Part shown: piece by piece, positions 24,708 to 33,629 of the stretch
Layout of the letters: every line of letters starts with the position of its first letter
Numbering within the stretch: position 1 is the first letter of the stretch
Assembly (NCBI RefSeq): GCF_042743185.1
Contig: NZ_JBHYMS010000013.1
Coordinates: 79,849-143,848 of the forward strand
DNA from: Inquilinus sp042743185
GTDB lineage: Bacteria > Pseudomonadota > Alphaproteobacteria > DSM-16000 > Inquilinaceae
Reading direction: 5' to 3'
DNA length: 64,000 bases
The notes under the pieces: generated by a model
What the model was told of the DNA's origin: nothing
Databases searched by the model: none
Seen by the model: the letters and a program-made list of their open reading frames with translations, nothing else
Position numbers and translations under genes: made by a program

Positions 24708-26062
24708 CCCCGAGCGGCGGCGCTCAGCCGCTTCGCCACCGGCGCCTCCCGCAGCAGCTGCTGCCGCTCCTCGGCGATGACGGCGACGGCGCGGTCGATC
24801 TGGTCGCGGGTGTGGTCGGCGGTGACGAAGCAGCGCAGCCGGGCCGACTTCTCCGGCACCGCCGGATGCACGATCGGCGAGACGTTGACGCCGCGCTCCA
24901 GCAGCCGGTTCGACAGCAGCACCGCCTGCAGCGAATCCCCCAGGATGATCGGGATGATCGCATGGCCCTGGGCCAGGCCGGTGTCCAGCCCGGCGGCCCG
25001 GGCGCGCTCCAGGAAATACCGGGAATTGGCCTGCAGCCGGGCCACCCGGCCATCCGTGTCGGCGATCAGCAGCTCCAGCGCCGTCAGCGCCGCCATCGTC
25101 GCCGGCGCCGGCATGCCGACGCTGTAGACGAAGCCCGAGGCCGTCACCTTCAGATAGTCGACCAGGGCGCTCGGGCCGGCGATATAGCCGCCGCAGGAGG
25201 CCAGGGTCTTCGACATCGTGCCCATCCAGATGTCGACCTGCCGCGGGTCGATGCCGGCGGCCTCGGCGATGCCGCGCCCGGTCGGGCCCAGCACGCCCAG
25301 CCCATGCGCCTCGTCGACCATCAGCCAGGCGCCGAAGCGCCGCTTGATCGCCACCAGCCGGGGCAGGTCGATGATGTCGCCATCCATCGAATACAGGCTC
25401 TCGACCACGATCAGCACGCGCTGCCAGCGGTCGCGCTCGGCCGTCAGGATCGCTTCCAGCGTGTCCAGGTCGTTGTGCGGGAAGGATCGCCGCTGCGCCC
25501 CGGACAGCTGGGCGCCGGTGATCACGCTGCTGTGGATCAGCGCATCGTGCAGGATCAGGTCGGCCGGGCCGGTGATCTGGCCGATGGCGGAGACGTTGGT
25601 GGCATGGCCGCTGACGAAGGCGACCGCGTCCTCGACCCCGTGCACCTCGGCCAGCCGCCGCTCCAGCGCCGCGTGGAACGGCCGCTCGCCCGCCACCAGC
25701 CGGCTGGCCGAGACCGAGGTGCCGTACTCGTCGACCGCCGCCTTGGCCGCCGCGGCCACGGCCGGGTGGCCGTTCAGCCCGAGATAATCGTAGGAGGCGA
25801 AGTTGATCACCTCCCGCCCGGCGATCCGCGACACCGCCCCGGCCCGCTGCTCATGGGTGCGGAAGAACGGGCTGGCGACGCCCAGCAGGTCGGCCGCGGC
25901 GCGCTGCATCCGCAGCGTCTCATAGCCCGGCAGGGTCTCGAAGGCGGTGTCGTAGGACCGCGGCTCCGGCGCCGCCGGCACCTCGACCGGCGCCGCGGCC
26001 TTGCCGCGCACATCGGCGATCAGCGACCGCAGTTCGGCGTCTGACAAACGTCCCTTACTCAT
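24704..26062 (-). CDS. rkpG: Alpha-oxoamine synthase (RkpG-like; AONS/KBL/serine palmitoyltransferase family)
   Basis: The 452-residue PLP enzyme of fold type I has an N-terminal extension of about 80 residues. The AOS core follows: INFASYDYLGLNGHPAV (about 86), VDEAHGLGVLGPTGRG (about 249) and the PLP Lys in MGTMSKTLASCGGYIAG (about residue 285). Family members condense an acyl-CoA or acyl-ACP with an amino acid and lose CO2. The gene starts 6 bp after the polyketide synthase gene, whose last domain is an ACP and which has no thioesterase. It therefore very likely releases the acyl chain as an aminoketone, as proposed for RkpA/RkpG lipid formation in rhizobial K-antigen loci. The amino-acid partner is unknown. 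Confidence 0.9.
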   Translation of the reverse strand: MSKGRLSDAELRSLIADVRGKAAAPVEVPAAPEPRSYDTAFETLPGYETLRMQRAAADLLGVASPFFRTHEQRAGAVSRIAGREVINFASYDYLGLNGHPAVAAAAKAAVDEYGTSVSASRLVAGERPFHAALERRLAEVHGVEDAVAFVSGHATNVSAIGQITGPADLILHDALIHSSVITGAQLSGAQRRSFPHNDLDTLEAILTAERDRWQRVLIVVESLYSMDGDIIDLPRLVAIKRRFGAWLMVDEAHGLGVLGPTGRGIAEAAGIDPRQVDIWMGTMSKTLASCGGYIAGPSALVDYLKVTASGFVYSVGMPAPATMAALTALELLIADTDGRVARLQANSRYFLERARAAGLDTGLAQGHAIIPIILGDSLQAVLLSNRLLERGVNVSPIVHPAVPEKSARLRCFVTADHTRDQIDRAVAVIAEERQQLLREAPVAKRLSAAARG

Positions 26063-26068
26063 CGCAAC

Positions 26069-29000
26069 TCATCCCAGCACCCTTCGGGTGGTCTTGGCCC
26101 GGTCGCGGACCGCCTCGCGCACCAGCACGGCGGTGTCCGCCTCCAGCTCGGCATCGACATGCTTGGCGATCAGCTGTGCCTCCTCGGCCGGCGGCTGCGC
26201 CTCAGGGCCGGCGGCCGGCGCGCCGCGCAGCCGGGTGACGATGCGGCCGCTCAGCTCGTTCAGCGTCAGCCCGGCGCCGATCGACAGGAAGGGCAGGTCG
26301 ATGCCGTAGCGGCCCTGCATCGCCGCGTCCAGCTCCAGCCCCATCAGCGAATCCATGCCCAGCTCGGCGAACGGCCGGTCGCCGTCGATGTCGGACGGCG
26401 GCATGCGCAGGATCCGCCCGATCTCGGCCAGCATGGTCTCGGTCACGATCGCTTGGGCGTCGGCGTCGGTCCGCCCGGCGATCATGGCGGAGAGGTCGAC
26501 CTCGGCCTCGGTCGCCTCGGCCCGGCGGCCGTCTGCCATCGCGGCCAGCCGCGGCGTGGCCAGGATCGGCAGCTCGCGGGTCGCCGCCTGCCAGTCGATC
26601 CGGGCGCAGGCCACCACCGCCTCCGCCGGCGTCGCCGCCGGCCGGGCCAGCAGCCGGCCCAGCTGCGCCAGCGCCTCGGCCGCCTTCAGCGAGGACCGGC
26701 CGATCCGCCGCTTCAGCGCGTCGCCCTTGGCCGCGTCGCGGGCCAGCACCCCGGCATCGGCGATCGCGCCCCAGGCCACGGCCAGCGCCGGCAGCCCCTG
26801 GGCCCGCCGGGTCCGCGCCAGCGCCTCGAGATAGGCGTTGGCGGCGACGTAGTTGGCCTGGCCGGGATTGCCGATCAGCGTGGTGGCGGAGGAGAACAGC
26901 ACGAAATAATCCGGCGCCCGGGTGCGGCTGACCAGATCGAGATGGATCGCGCCCTTGATCTTCGGCGCCAGCACCCGCTCGATCCGCGCCGCGTCCAGGT
27001 CGCGCAGCAGCCCGTCGTCCAGCACCATGGCGGCGTGGATGATGCCGCGCAGCGGGCCGTGCCGGCGCTCCAGCCCGGCCAGCAGCTTCTCGCAGGCCGC
27101 CCGGTCGGTGACGTCCAGCCGCTCGGCCGCCAGGGTGACGCCCTGCTTCGCCAGCCGCTCGGCCTGGGCCTTCTCCGCCGGGCCCAGCGTGCCGCGGCGG
27201 GAGGCGACGACGATCGTCCGCGCCCCGTGCTCCGCCAGCCACAGCGCGGTGGCGAAGCCGAAGCCGCCGGTGCCGCCGGTGACCAGGTGGAAGCCGGTGT
27301 CCTGCGCCTCGAACCGGGCCTCGGCCGCCGGCGCCGGCGGGATCTCGCGCGGCGGCGTGATCACGATCTTGCCGATATGGCCGGCACCCTGCATCAGCCG
27401 GAACGCGTCCTCCGCCTGGTCGGCCGGGAACACCCGGTGCGGCAGGGGGGTCAGGCGGCGCTGCGCGAACAGCCGGTCCAGGTCGCGCAGCAGGCGCCTG
27501 GTCAGGCCCGGCTGGGCGTTCAGCAGCTGGTCGGCGTCGACCCCGAAATAGGAGACGTTGCGGGCGAAGGCGCGCAAGCCCACCGCGGTGTCGGCGACGA
27601 AGTCGCGCTTGCCCAGCTCGACGAAGCGGCCGAACGGCTTCAGCGCCCGCAGGCTGCGGCGCATGGCGTCGCCGGACAGCGAGTTCAGCACCACGTCGAC
27701 GCCGCCCAGCTTCCAGCGGATCTCGTCGGCGAAGGCCAGCGACCGGGAATCCAGCACCAGGTCGGCGCCCAGCAGCTGGGCCAGGGCCCGTTTGTCCTCG
27801 TTGCCCGCGGTGGCCACCACCGTGGCGCCGCGCAGCTTGGCGATCTGCAGCGCCGCCAGGCCGACGCCGCCGGCGGCGCCGTGGATCAGCACGCTCTCGC
27901 CGCGGCCCAGCCGGGCCTGGTGCACCAGCGCGTACCAGGCGGTGATGAAGGCGACCGGCATGGTCGCCGCCGCAGCCAGGTCCACTCCTTCCGGCACCCG
28001 CATCGCCACCTGGGCCGGCACCGTCACATGGGTGGCGAAGGCGGCCGGGGCGAAGGCCATCACCCGGTCGCCCTCCCGCAGGCCGGTCACCGCCGCGCCG
28101 ATGCGGCGGACGGTGCCGGCGCATTCGAAGCCGAGCGTCGGGCCGGCGAAGCCGTCCTCGAGATAGTCGTCCGGCAGCAGGCCCAGCGAGAACATCACGT
28201 CGCGGAAATTCAGCCCGCTGGCCGCGACCTCGATCTCGATCTCGTCCGGCCCGGGGGCCCGGCGCTCGGCCGCGGTCCAGCCGATCCGGCCCAGGCTGCC
28301 CGGGGCGGCCAGAGCCAGGCGGGCGGCCCGGTCCTCCGCCGGCGCGTCCGGCGGCACCGGCCGCACCGCTTCCACCCGGCCGACGAAGATGCCGTCGCGG
28401 TCGATCTCGAACTCGGTCTCGGCCGGGTCCGATGCGATCAGCCCGGCCAGCGCCGCGGCCGCGGCGTCGTCGGCCAGCGCCGGGGCCAGGGTGGCGAAGC
28501 GGAGGGCGAGGCCGGAATGCTCGTTGGCCAGGGTGCGGCCGGCCGCCGCCAGCGCCTCGGCCAGGCCGCGGCCGCCATCGGCCTTGCCGTTCACCTTGCC
28601 GCAGCGGGCGACGAGCCACAGGGTGGCCTTGCCGGCCGGCAGGGTCTCGGCCTCCGCCCGCAGCGCCAAGATCGCGCCGGTCAGGAAGGCGACCGGGTCG
28701 CGCGCCGCGTCCAGCATCAGCGGCAGCAGCACGGTGTCGCCCTCTGCGGCGGCGGCGGCCGGGTCGAGGCGGACCTGGTGGCCTTGCCGGCGCAGCCGGT
28801 CGGCCAGGTCGGTCAGCAGCTCGGCCTCGGCGGCCGGCGGCCGGATCAGGATCGACCGGGCCGGGACGGCGGCGGCCTCGACGGCGGCCGGTCGGTCCCA
28901 GACCACCAGCTGCGCCGTGGCTCCGCTGGTGCCGGCGCGGTGCCGGGAGGCCGGCCGGAAGCCGGCCTGGACCAGCGGCCCGGCGAGTCCGTCCGACGCC

Positions 29001-32000
29001 GCGGCGCCGTCGGCCGCGCCGTCGAGCAGCAGGGCGGTCACGGTGTCCGGGACGGTGTCGATGGCGGCGGCCGGGGCGCCGGGGCGCAGCAGCCCGGCGA
29101 TCTGTCGGGCCAGCCGCGCCGGGTCCCCCGCCGGCACGGCGCCGACGGCCAGGGCGAGGTCGAAGCGCCCCGCCGGCGCCGCGGCCTGGTCGTCCAGGAT
29201 CCGCAGCCCGGGCAGGCGCGGGGTCCGCGCGGCCAGGCCGGCCAGGGCCTTGGGCTCCGGCCCGGTCACCGCCACGGTCAGGGCGCGCTCGCGGATCAGC
29301 GGCAGCAGCGCCGGCACCAGCTCGCCCTCGGGATCGACCAGCAGCAGGGCCGGCGGCACGGCACGGCCGGTGGCGACCCGGCCGACCAGCTCCGCCGCCA
29401 GCGGCAGCAGCGGCGAGGCGGCGCGGGCATGGGCCTCGACGCCCTTGGAGAAGCGCAGCGGCTCGCCGCTCCGCAGCGCCGCGACCAGATCGCGCGACAG
29501 CCGGGCGGCCATCACCGTCTCGGCGCCGCGCTCCGGATGCGCGGTCAGGATGGAGCGCAGGATCGCCTGCGGCGACGGCAGGCGGGCCGTGGCCAGGCGC
29601 CAGGCGCCGTCCTGCTCCGTCGCCAGCCCGAACTCCGCCAGGATCCGCAGCAGCCCCTCGAAGCGCGGCACCGCGGCCGGGGCCAGGCGCCCGCCGCGGC
29701 CCAGCCGCTCGATGGTGAAGCGGGAGGAGCCGGCCACCGCCCGCACGGCGCGATGCGCCATCGACCGCGCCCAGGCGGTCAGCAGCAGCCAGTCGTCGCC
29801 GGCCTGATGCCGGTCCAGGAGGCCGGCGGCGGCCTGGTCGAGATCCGCCGCGGTGACGCCGGCGCTGCCGTCGTCCCAGGGCTGCCGCACCGGGCGGTAC
29901 AGCAGCTCGTCCCCGCCCGCCAGGCGCAGGGCGCTGCGCTGGAAGCGGGCGCCGCGCAGCTCGGCCACGACCGTGCCGGCCTCGTCCTCCAGCGCGATGT
30001 CGACCAGGATCGACCGCGGCGTGGCGCGGCGCAGATCGAGGCGCGCCCGGCAGACGGGGGCGGACCGGTAGACCCGCAGCGCGGCGAAGCGGACCGGCAG
30101 GAAGGCGCCGCCGTCGCCGCCGCCGAGCCGTTCGTAGAGCGGGAACAGCCCGTGGAAGGCGGCGTCCAGGGTGGTCGGGTGCAGCGCGTGCGGCATGGTG
30201 TAGAGGCCGTTCTGCGCGGCCTCCGGCGCCAGGTCGACGGTGATCCTCCGCTCGTCGTCGGTGGCGATGGCCGCGGCGCGGCGGAAGCCGGGGCCGTAGT
30301 CCAGCCCGGCCGACGCGGCCGCGGCGTAGATCGCCGCCGGATCGACCGGGCGCAGGGCGTCGTCGTCCCGGGCGCCGTCCCGCTCCGGCGCGGCGGCGAC
30401 CGGGCTCGGGCCGACCCGGCCGCGGGCATGCAGCGTCCAATCCTCCCCGGCCATGCGCTGCCGCGCCAGGATCTCGACCGCGCCGGTCGCCGGCGCCAGC
30501 CGCAGCCAGGTCTCGCGCGTCGTGCCCTCGGGGATCATCAGCGCCTGCAGGATGTCGAAATCCTCGACCTCGACGGCATCGGCGCCGAACCACTGCCGGC
30601 CGGCGGCGACCGCCATCTCCAAGAGCGCGGCCCCGGGCACCACCACCTCGCCCGCCACCTTGTGGTCGGCGAGATAGGGCAGCAGCTCGGGGTCCAGCAG
30701 CCCGTGCCATTCCGGCGTGCCCTCGCCCAGGCGGGCGCCCAGCAGCGGATGGGCCGGCTTGGCCAGCGACAGGTCGATGCGCTCCGGCGTCGGGGCCTGG
30801 CGCAGGTCACGGCGCTGCCAGGGATAATGCGGCAGCGCCTGGCGCCGGCCGGCGGGGCGGTCGCCGAACAGCGGCCGCCGGTCGACGGCGCCGCCGCGCA
30901 GCAGCACCTGCAGCGCGACCGGCCGGACCGGGTCCTGCCCGTCCTCGGCCGCCTGCCTGCCGGGCCGGTTGTCGAGCGTCGGCAGGATCGCCGCCTCCCG
31001 CTCCGCCGCCTTGGCGATGTCGCGCAGATGGCCGGTCAGCACCGGCCGGGGGCCGATCTCGACGAAGATCGCGGCGCCGAGGTCCAGCGCGGTCCGCGCC
31101 GCCGCGGCGAAATCGACCGGCTGGCGGATGTTGTGCCACCAGTAGTCGGCATCCAGCGCGGCGCCGGCCAGCGTGCCGCCGGTGACGGCGGAGATGAACG
31201 GGATCCGCCCCTCGGCCGCGACGGTGCCGGCCAGCGCCGCTTTCAGCGGCGCCTCGATGGGCGCCGTCAGCGGCGAATGGAACGGGTAGTCGACCCCGAC
31301 GCGCTGCGCCGCCACCCGGCGCTGCCGGGCCAGCTTCAGCAGCGCCTCGATCTCGTCCTTCGGGCCGGAGACGGTGACGCACACCGGGCTGTTGACCGCG
31401 GCCACCACGACGCCGGCCAGGCCGGCTTCGGCCAGCACCGCCTCGGCCTCCTCGCGCGACAGCATCAGCACCGCCATGCTGCCCAGGCCGCGCAGCTGCT
31501 CCTGGCAGCGGCTGCGCCAGTGGATGATCCGGACCGCCTGGTCCGGCGTCACCATGCCGGCGGCCAGCGCCGCCGCCACCTCGCCGACGCTGTGGCCGAT
31601 CACCATGGCGGGCCGCAGGCCCTCGGCCGCCAGCGCCGCGGTCAGGGCCGCCTGCACCGCGAACAGCAGCGGCTGGGCGGTGGAGGTGGCGTGCAGCCGC
31701 TCTTCCAGCGCCGGGTCCTGCAGCGCCTCGGCCGGCGACCAGCCGGCCAGGGCGGCATAGCGCGCATCGATCTCGTCGAAGGCGTCGCGGAACGGCCGGC
31801 TGGCGCGGTAGGCGCGCAGGCCCATGCCGGCGAATTGCGAGCCGTTGCCGGAGAAGGCGAAGCAGACCGGCCCGGCGGCACCCTCGCCGCGGGCCGACAG
31901 CACCGGCGCCGTGCGGTCGCCCTCGGCGAAGCGCCGCAGCAGCGCCGCGGCGTCGTCGCCGAGCGGCAGGGCCAGGCGGTGCGGCAGCCATTCCCGGTCA

Positions 32001-33460
32001 TGCGCGGCGTGGCGGGCGATCCGGGCCGGCGCCGCGTCCGGCCGCTCCAGCGCCTCGGCATAGCGCCCGGCCAGGCTACGCAGCGCCTCCTCGCCATGGG
32101 CCGACAGCAGCAGGGTTCCGGCCGGGGCGTCGGGCGACGGCTCCGGCATCTCCTCCGGCCGCGGCGCCCGCAGCACCGCATGGGCGTTGGTGCCGCCGAA
32201 GCCGAAGGAGGAGACGCCGGCCGTCAGCGGGCCGTGCCCCGGCTGCAGCGCCACCGGGCCGCGCGCCGGCACCAGGTTCAGCGCGTCGAACGGGATGTCC
32301 GGGTTGATGCTGTCGAGATGCAGCGTCGCCGGCAGCACCCGGTGCTCGATCGCCAGGATCGCCTTGATCGTCCCGGCCAGGCCCGAGGCCGGCTCGAGAT
32401 GGCCGATATTCGACTTGACCGAGCCGACCGGCAGCGGCGCGTCCCGCCTCTGGCCCAGGGCGCGGCCGATCGCCTCGGCCTCGGCCGGGTCGCCGACCCG
32501 GGTGCCGGTGCCGTGCGCCTCGACGAAGGCGAGGTCGTTCGGGTCGATCCCGGCCTCGCCATAGACCTGCTCCAGCAGGCGGCGCTGGGCGTCGGTGGAG
32601 GGCAGGGACAGGCCGACGGTGCGGCCGTCGGAATTGACGCCGGTCGCGTCGATCATCACCCGCGGCGGGCGCCCGCGCGACAGCGCGGCATCGAGGCGGC
32701 TCAGCACCAGCACGCCGCCGCCCTCGGCGCGGACATAGCCGTCGGCGGCGGCGGCGAAGGGCCGGCACAGCCCGGTGGGCGACAGCATGCCGGCGCGGGA
32801 GAAGCCGTAGAAGGCCTGCGGCGCGCCCAGGATGTTCACCCCGGCGACCACCGCGGTGTCGATCTCGCCCCGGGCCAGCGCCCGCACCGCCGCGTCGAGC
32901 GCGACGAGGGAGGAGGAGCAGGCGGTGTCGATGGTCAGGCTCGGCCCGCGCAGGTCGTAGATGTAGGAGATGCGGTTGGCGATGATCGACGCGGTGTTGC
33001 CGGTCATGAAATGGGTGTCGATGCCGCTCGCATCGCCCACGATCCGGGTATAGGCGTCGACCGAGGAGGCGCCGACGAAGACGCCGACCGGCTGGCCGGC
33101 CAGGGTGGAGGGCTGCAGGCCCGCATCCTCCAGCGCCTCCCACACCAGCTCCAGCAGCAGCCGCTGCTGCGGGTCCATCTGCTCGGCCTCGCGCGGCGCG
33201 ATCCGGAAGGCGCCGGCGTCGAAGCCGCTCGGATCCTCGATCAGCCCGGCGGCCAGGGTGTAGCTGCGGCCCGGCTCGCCCCGCCGGGGATGGTAGAACC
33301 GCTCGATCGCCCAGCGGTCGCTGCCGATCGTGGAGACGCTGCAGCGCTCCTGCAGCAGCAGCGACCAGAAGTCGTCGAGGCCGGCCGCGCCGGGCAGCCG
33401 GCAGGCCATGCCGATCACCGCGACGGGCTGGTCCTGGAGTCTCGAAGAGCCTGCTGGCAT
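26069..33460 (-). CDS. rkpA: Highly reducing type I polyketide/fatty-acid synthase (RkpA-like), KS-AT-DH-(psiMT)-ER-KR-ACP
   Basis: The 2463-residue single-module synthase has these domains in order. KS spans about 12-435 (DTACSSS with Cys181, EAHGTGT His316, NIGHLEP His354). AT spans about 530-850 (GHSVGE, Ser624; YPFHS near 725 suggests malonyl). DH spans about 903-1180 (His933 in HKVAGEVVVP, Asp1099). A decayed methyltransferase-like region spans about 1200-1510. ER spans about 1735-2035 (HGAAGGVG at 1860), KR about 2055-2240 (TGGTGGFG; Ser2191, Tyr2204), and ACP about 2335-2410 (LGMDS, Ser2371). There is no thioesterase. Used iteratively it would make a saturated chain handed to the adjacent oxoamine synthase. 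GCTGAAAGAAGA precedes the ATG at 33460. The layout matches RkpA of rhizobial capsules. Confidence 0.93.
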   Translation of the reverse strand: MPAGSSRLQDQPVAVIGMACRLPGAAGLDDFWSLLLQERCSVSTIGSDRWAIERFYHPRRGEPGRSYTLAAGLIEDPSGFDAGAFRIAPREAEQMDPQQRLLLELVWEALEDAGLQPSTLAGQPVGVFVGASSVDAYTRIVGDASGIDTHFMTGNTASIIANRISYIYDLRGPSLTIDTACSSSLVALDAAVRALARGEIDTAVVAGVNILGAPQAFYGFSRAGMLSPTGLCRPFAAAADGYVRAEGGGVLVLSRLDAALSRGRPPRVMIDATGVNSDGRTVGLSLPSTDAQRRLLEQVYGEAGIDPNDLAFVEAHGTGTRVGDPAEAEAIGRALGQRRDAPLPVGSVKSNIGHLEPASGLAGTIKAILAIEHRVLPATLHLDSINPDIPFDALNLVPARGPVALQPGHGPLTAGVSSFGFGGTNAHAVLRAPRPEEMPEPSPDAPAGTLLLSAHGEEALRSLAGRYAEALERPDAAPARIARHAAHDREWLPHRLALPLGDDAAALLRRFAEGDRTAPVLSARGEGAAGPVCFAFSGNGSQFAGMGLRAYRASRPFRDAFDEIDARYAALAGWSPAEALQDPALEERLHATSTAQPLLFAVQAALTAALAAEGLRPAMVIGHSVGEVAAALAAGMVTPDQAVRIIHWRSRCQEQLRGLGSMAVLMLSREEAEAVLAEAGLAGVVVAAVNSPVCVTVSGPKDEIEALLKLARQRRVAAQRVGVDYPFHSPLTAPIEAPLKAALAGTVAAEGRIPFISAVTGGTLAGAALDADYWWHNIRQPVDFAAAARTALDLGAAIFVEIGPRPVLTGHLRDIAKAAEREAAILPTLDNRPGRQAAEDGQDPVRPVALQVLLRGGAVDRRPLFGDRPAGRRQALPHYPWQRRDLRQAPTPERIDLSLAKPAHPLLGARLGEGTPEWHGLLDPELLPYLADHKVAGEVVVPGAALLEMAVAAGRQWFGADAVEVEDFDILQALMIPEGTTRETWLRLAPATGAVEILARQRMAGEDWTLHARGRVGPSPVAAAPERDGARDDDALRPVDPAAIYAAAASAGLDYGPGFRRAAAIATDDERRITVDLAPEAAQNGLYTMPHALHPTTLDAAFHGLFPLYERLGGGDGGAFLPVRFAALRVYRSAPVCRARLDLRRATPRSILVDIALEDEAGTVVAELRGARFQRSALRLAGGDELLYRPVRQPWDDGSAGVTAADLDQAAAGLLDRHQAGDDWLLLTAWARSMAHRAVRAVAGSSRFTIERLGRGGRLAPAAVPRFEGLLRILAEFGLATEQDGAWRLATARLPSPQAILRSILTAHPERGAETVMAARLSRDLVAALRSGEPLRFSKGVEAHARAASPLLPLAAELVGRVATGRAVPPALLLVDPEGELVPALLPLIRERALTVAVTGPEPKALAGLAARTPRLPGLRILDDQAAAPAGRFDLALAVGAVPAGDPARLARQIAGLLRPGAPAAAIDTVPDTVTALLLDGAADGAAASDGLAGPLVQAGFRPASRHRAGTSGATAQLVVWDRPAAVEAAAVPARSILIRPPAAEAELLTDLADRLRRQGHQVRLDPAAAAAEGDTVLLPLMLDAARDPVAFLTGAILALRAEAETLPAGKATLWLVARCGKVNGKADGGRGLAEALAAAGRTLANEHSGLALRFATLAPALADDAAAAALAGLIASDPAETEFEIDRDGIFVGRVEAVRPVPPDAPAEDRAARLALAAPGSLGRIGWTAAERRAPGPDEIEIEVAASGLNFRDVMFSLGLLPDDYLEDGFAGPTLGFECAGTVRRIGAAVTGLREGDRVMAFAPAAFATHVTVPAQVAMRVPEGVDLAAAATMPVAFITAWYALVHQARLGRGESVLIHGAAGGVGLAALQIAKLRGATVVATAGNEDKRALAQLLGADLVLDSRSLAFADEIRWKLGGVDVVLNSLSGDAMRRSLRALKPFGRFVELGKRDFVADTAVGLRAFARNVSYFGVDADQLLNAQPGLTRRLLRDLDRLFAQRRLTPLPHRVFPADQAEDAFRLMQGAGHIGKIVITPPREIPPAPAAEARFEAQDTGFHLVTGGTGGFGFATALWLAEHGARTIVVASRRGTLGPAEKAQAERLAKQGVTLAAERLDVTDRAACEKLLAGLERRHGPLRGIIHAAMVLDDGLLRDLDAARIERVLAPKIKGAIHLDLVSRTRAPDYFVLFSSATTLIGNPGQANYVAANAYLEALARTRRAQGLPALAVAWGAIADAGVLARDAAKGDALKRRIGRSSLKAAEALAQLGRLLARPAATPAEAVVACARIDWQAATRELPILATPRLAAMADGRRAEATEAEVDLSAMIAGRTDADAQAIVTETMLAEIGRILRMPPSDIDGDRPFAELGMDSLMGLELDAAMQGRYGIDLPFLSIGAGLTLNELSGRIVTRLRGAPAAGPEAQPPAEEAQLIAKHVDAELEADTAVLVREAVRDRAKTTRRVLG

Positions 33461-33518
33461 GTCGGTCTTCTTTCAGCGATTCGGCATGGGCGGGCGGGCA
33501 GCGGACCGCAGCGGCAAC

Positions 33519-33629
33519 CTACTTTACCGTAGGAAACGTGCTGCGAAACCTGCAATCGATGGCGGTCTCCACGACATCATAGATTTTAAATCTACGCTTG
33601 GTCCGGAACAGCCCTGCCGGGTCGGTCAT
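33519..33629 (-). CDS. Possible 36-residue peptide coupled to manC
   Basis: An ATG overlaps the manC stop codon (ATGA at 33629-33626) and opens a 36-codon frame, MTDPAGLFRTKRRFKIYDVV and on, ending FPTVK. It resembles nothing known. The 4-base overlap is a classical coupling arrangement, but chance is quite possible for so short a frame. It lies in the 165-bp gap before the synthase gene and contains the AT-rich palindrome noted separately. Confidence 0.25.
   Translation of the reverse strand: MTDPAGLFRTKRRFKIYDVVETAIDCRFRSTFPTVK
33580..33594. promoter_or_regulatory. AT-rich palindrome 120 bp upstream of the synthase gene
   Basis: TAGATTT-T-AAATCTA is a perfect 7-1-7 inverted repeat in an otherwise GC-rich gap between manC and the rkpA-like gene. 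AT-rich sites with such symmetry suit MucR-like or other repressors. No match to a known operator is claimed. Confidence 0.35.

Noticed and set aside
26159..33532. A 2457-codon open frame on the plus strand opposite the synthase gene
   Set aside because: It mirrors the synthase gene exactly, is made of Arg/Gly/Gln-rich low-complexity sequence and has no family blocks. Long antisense frames are expected at this GC content.
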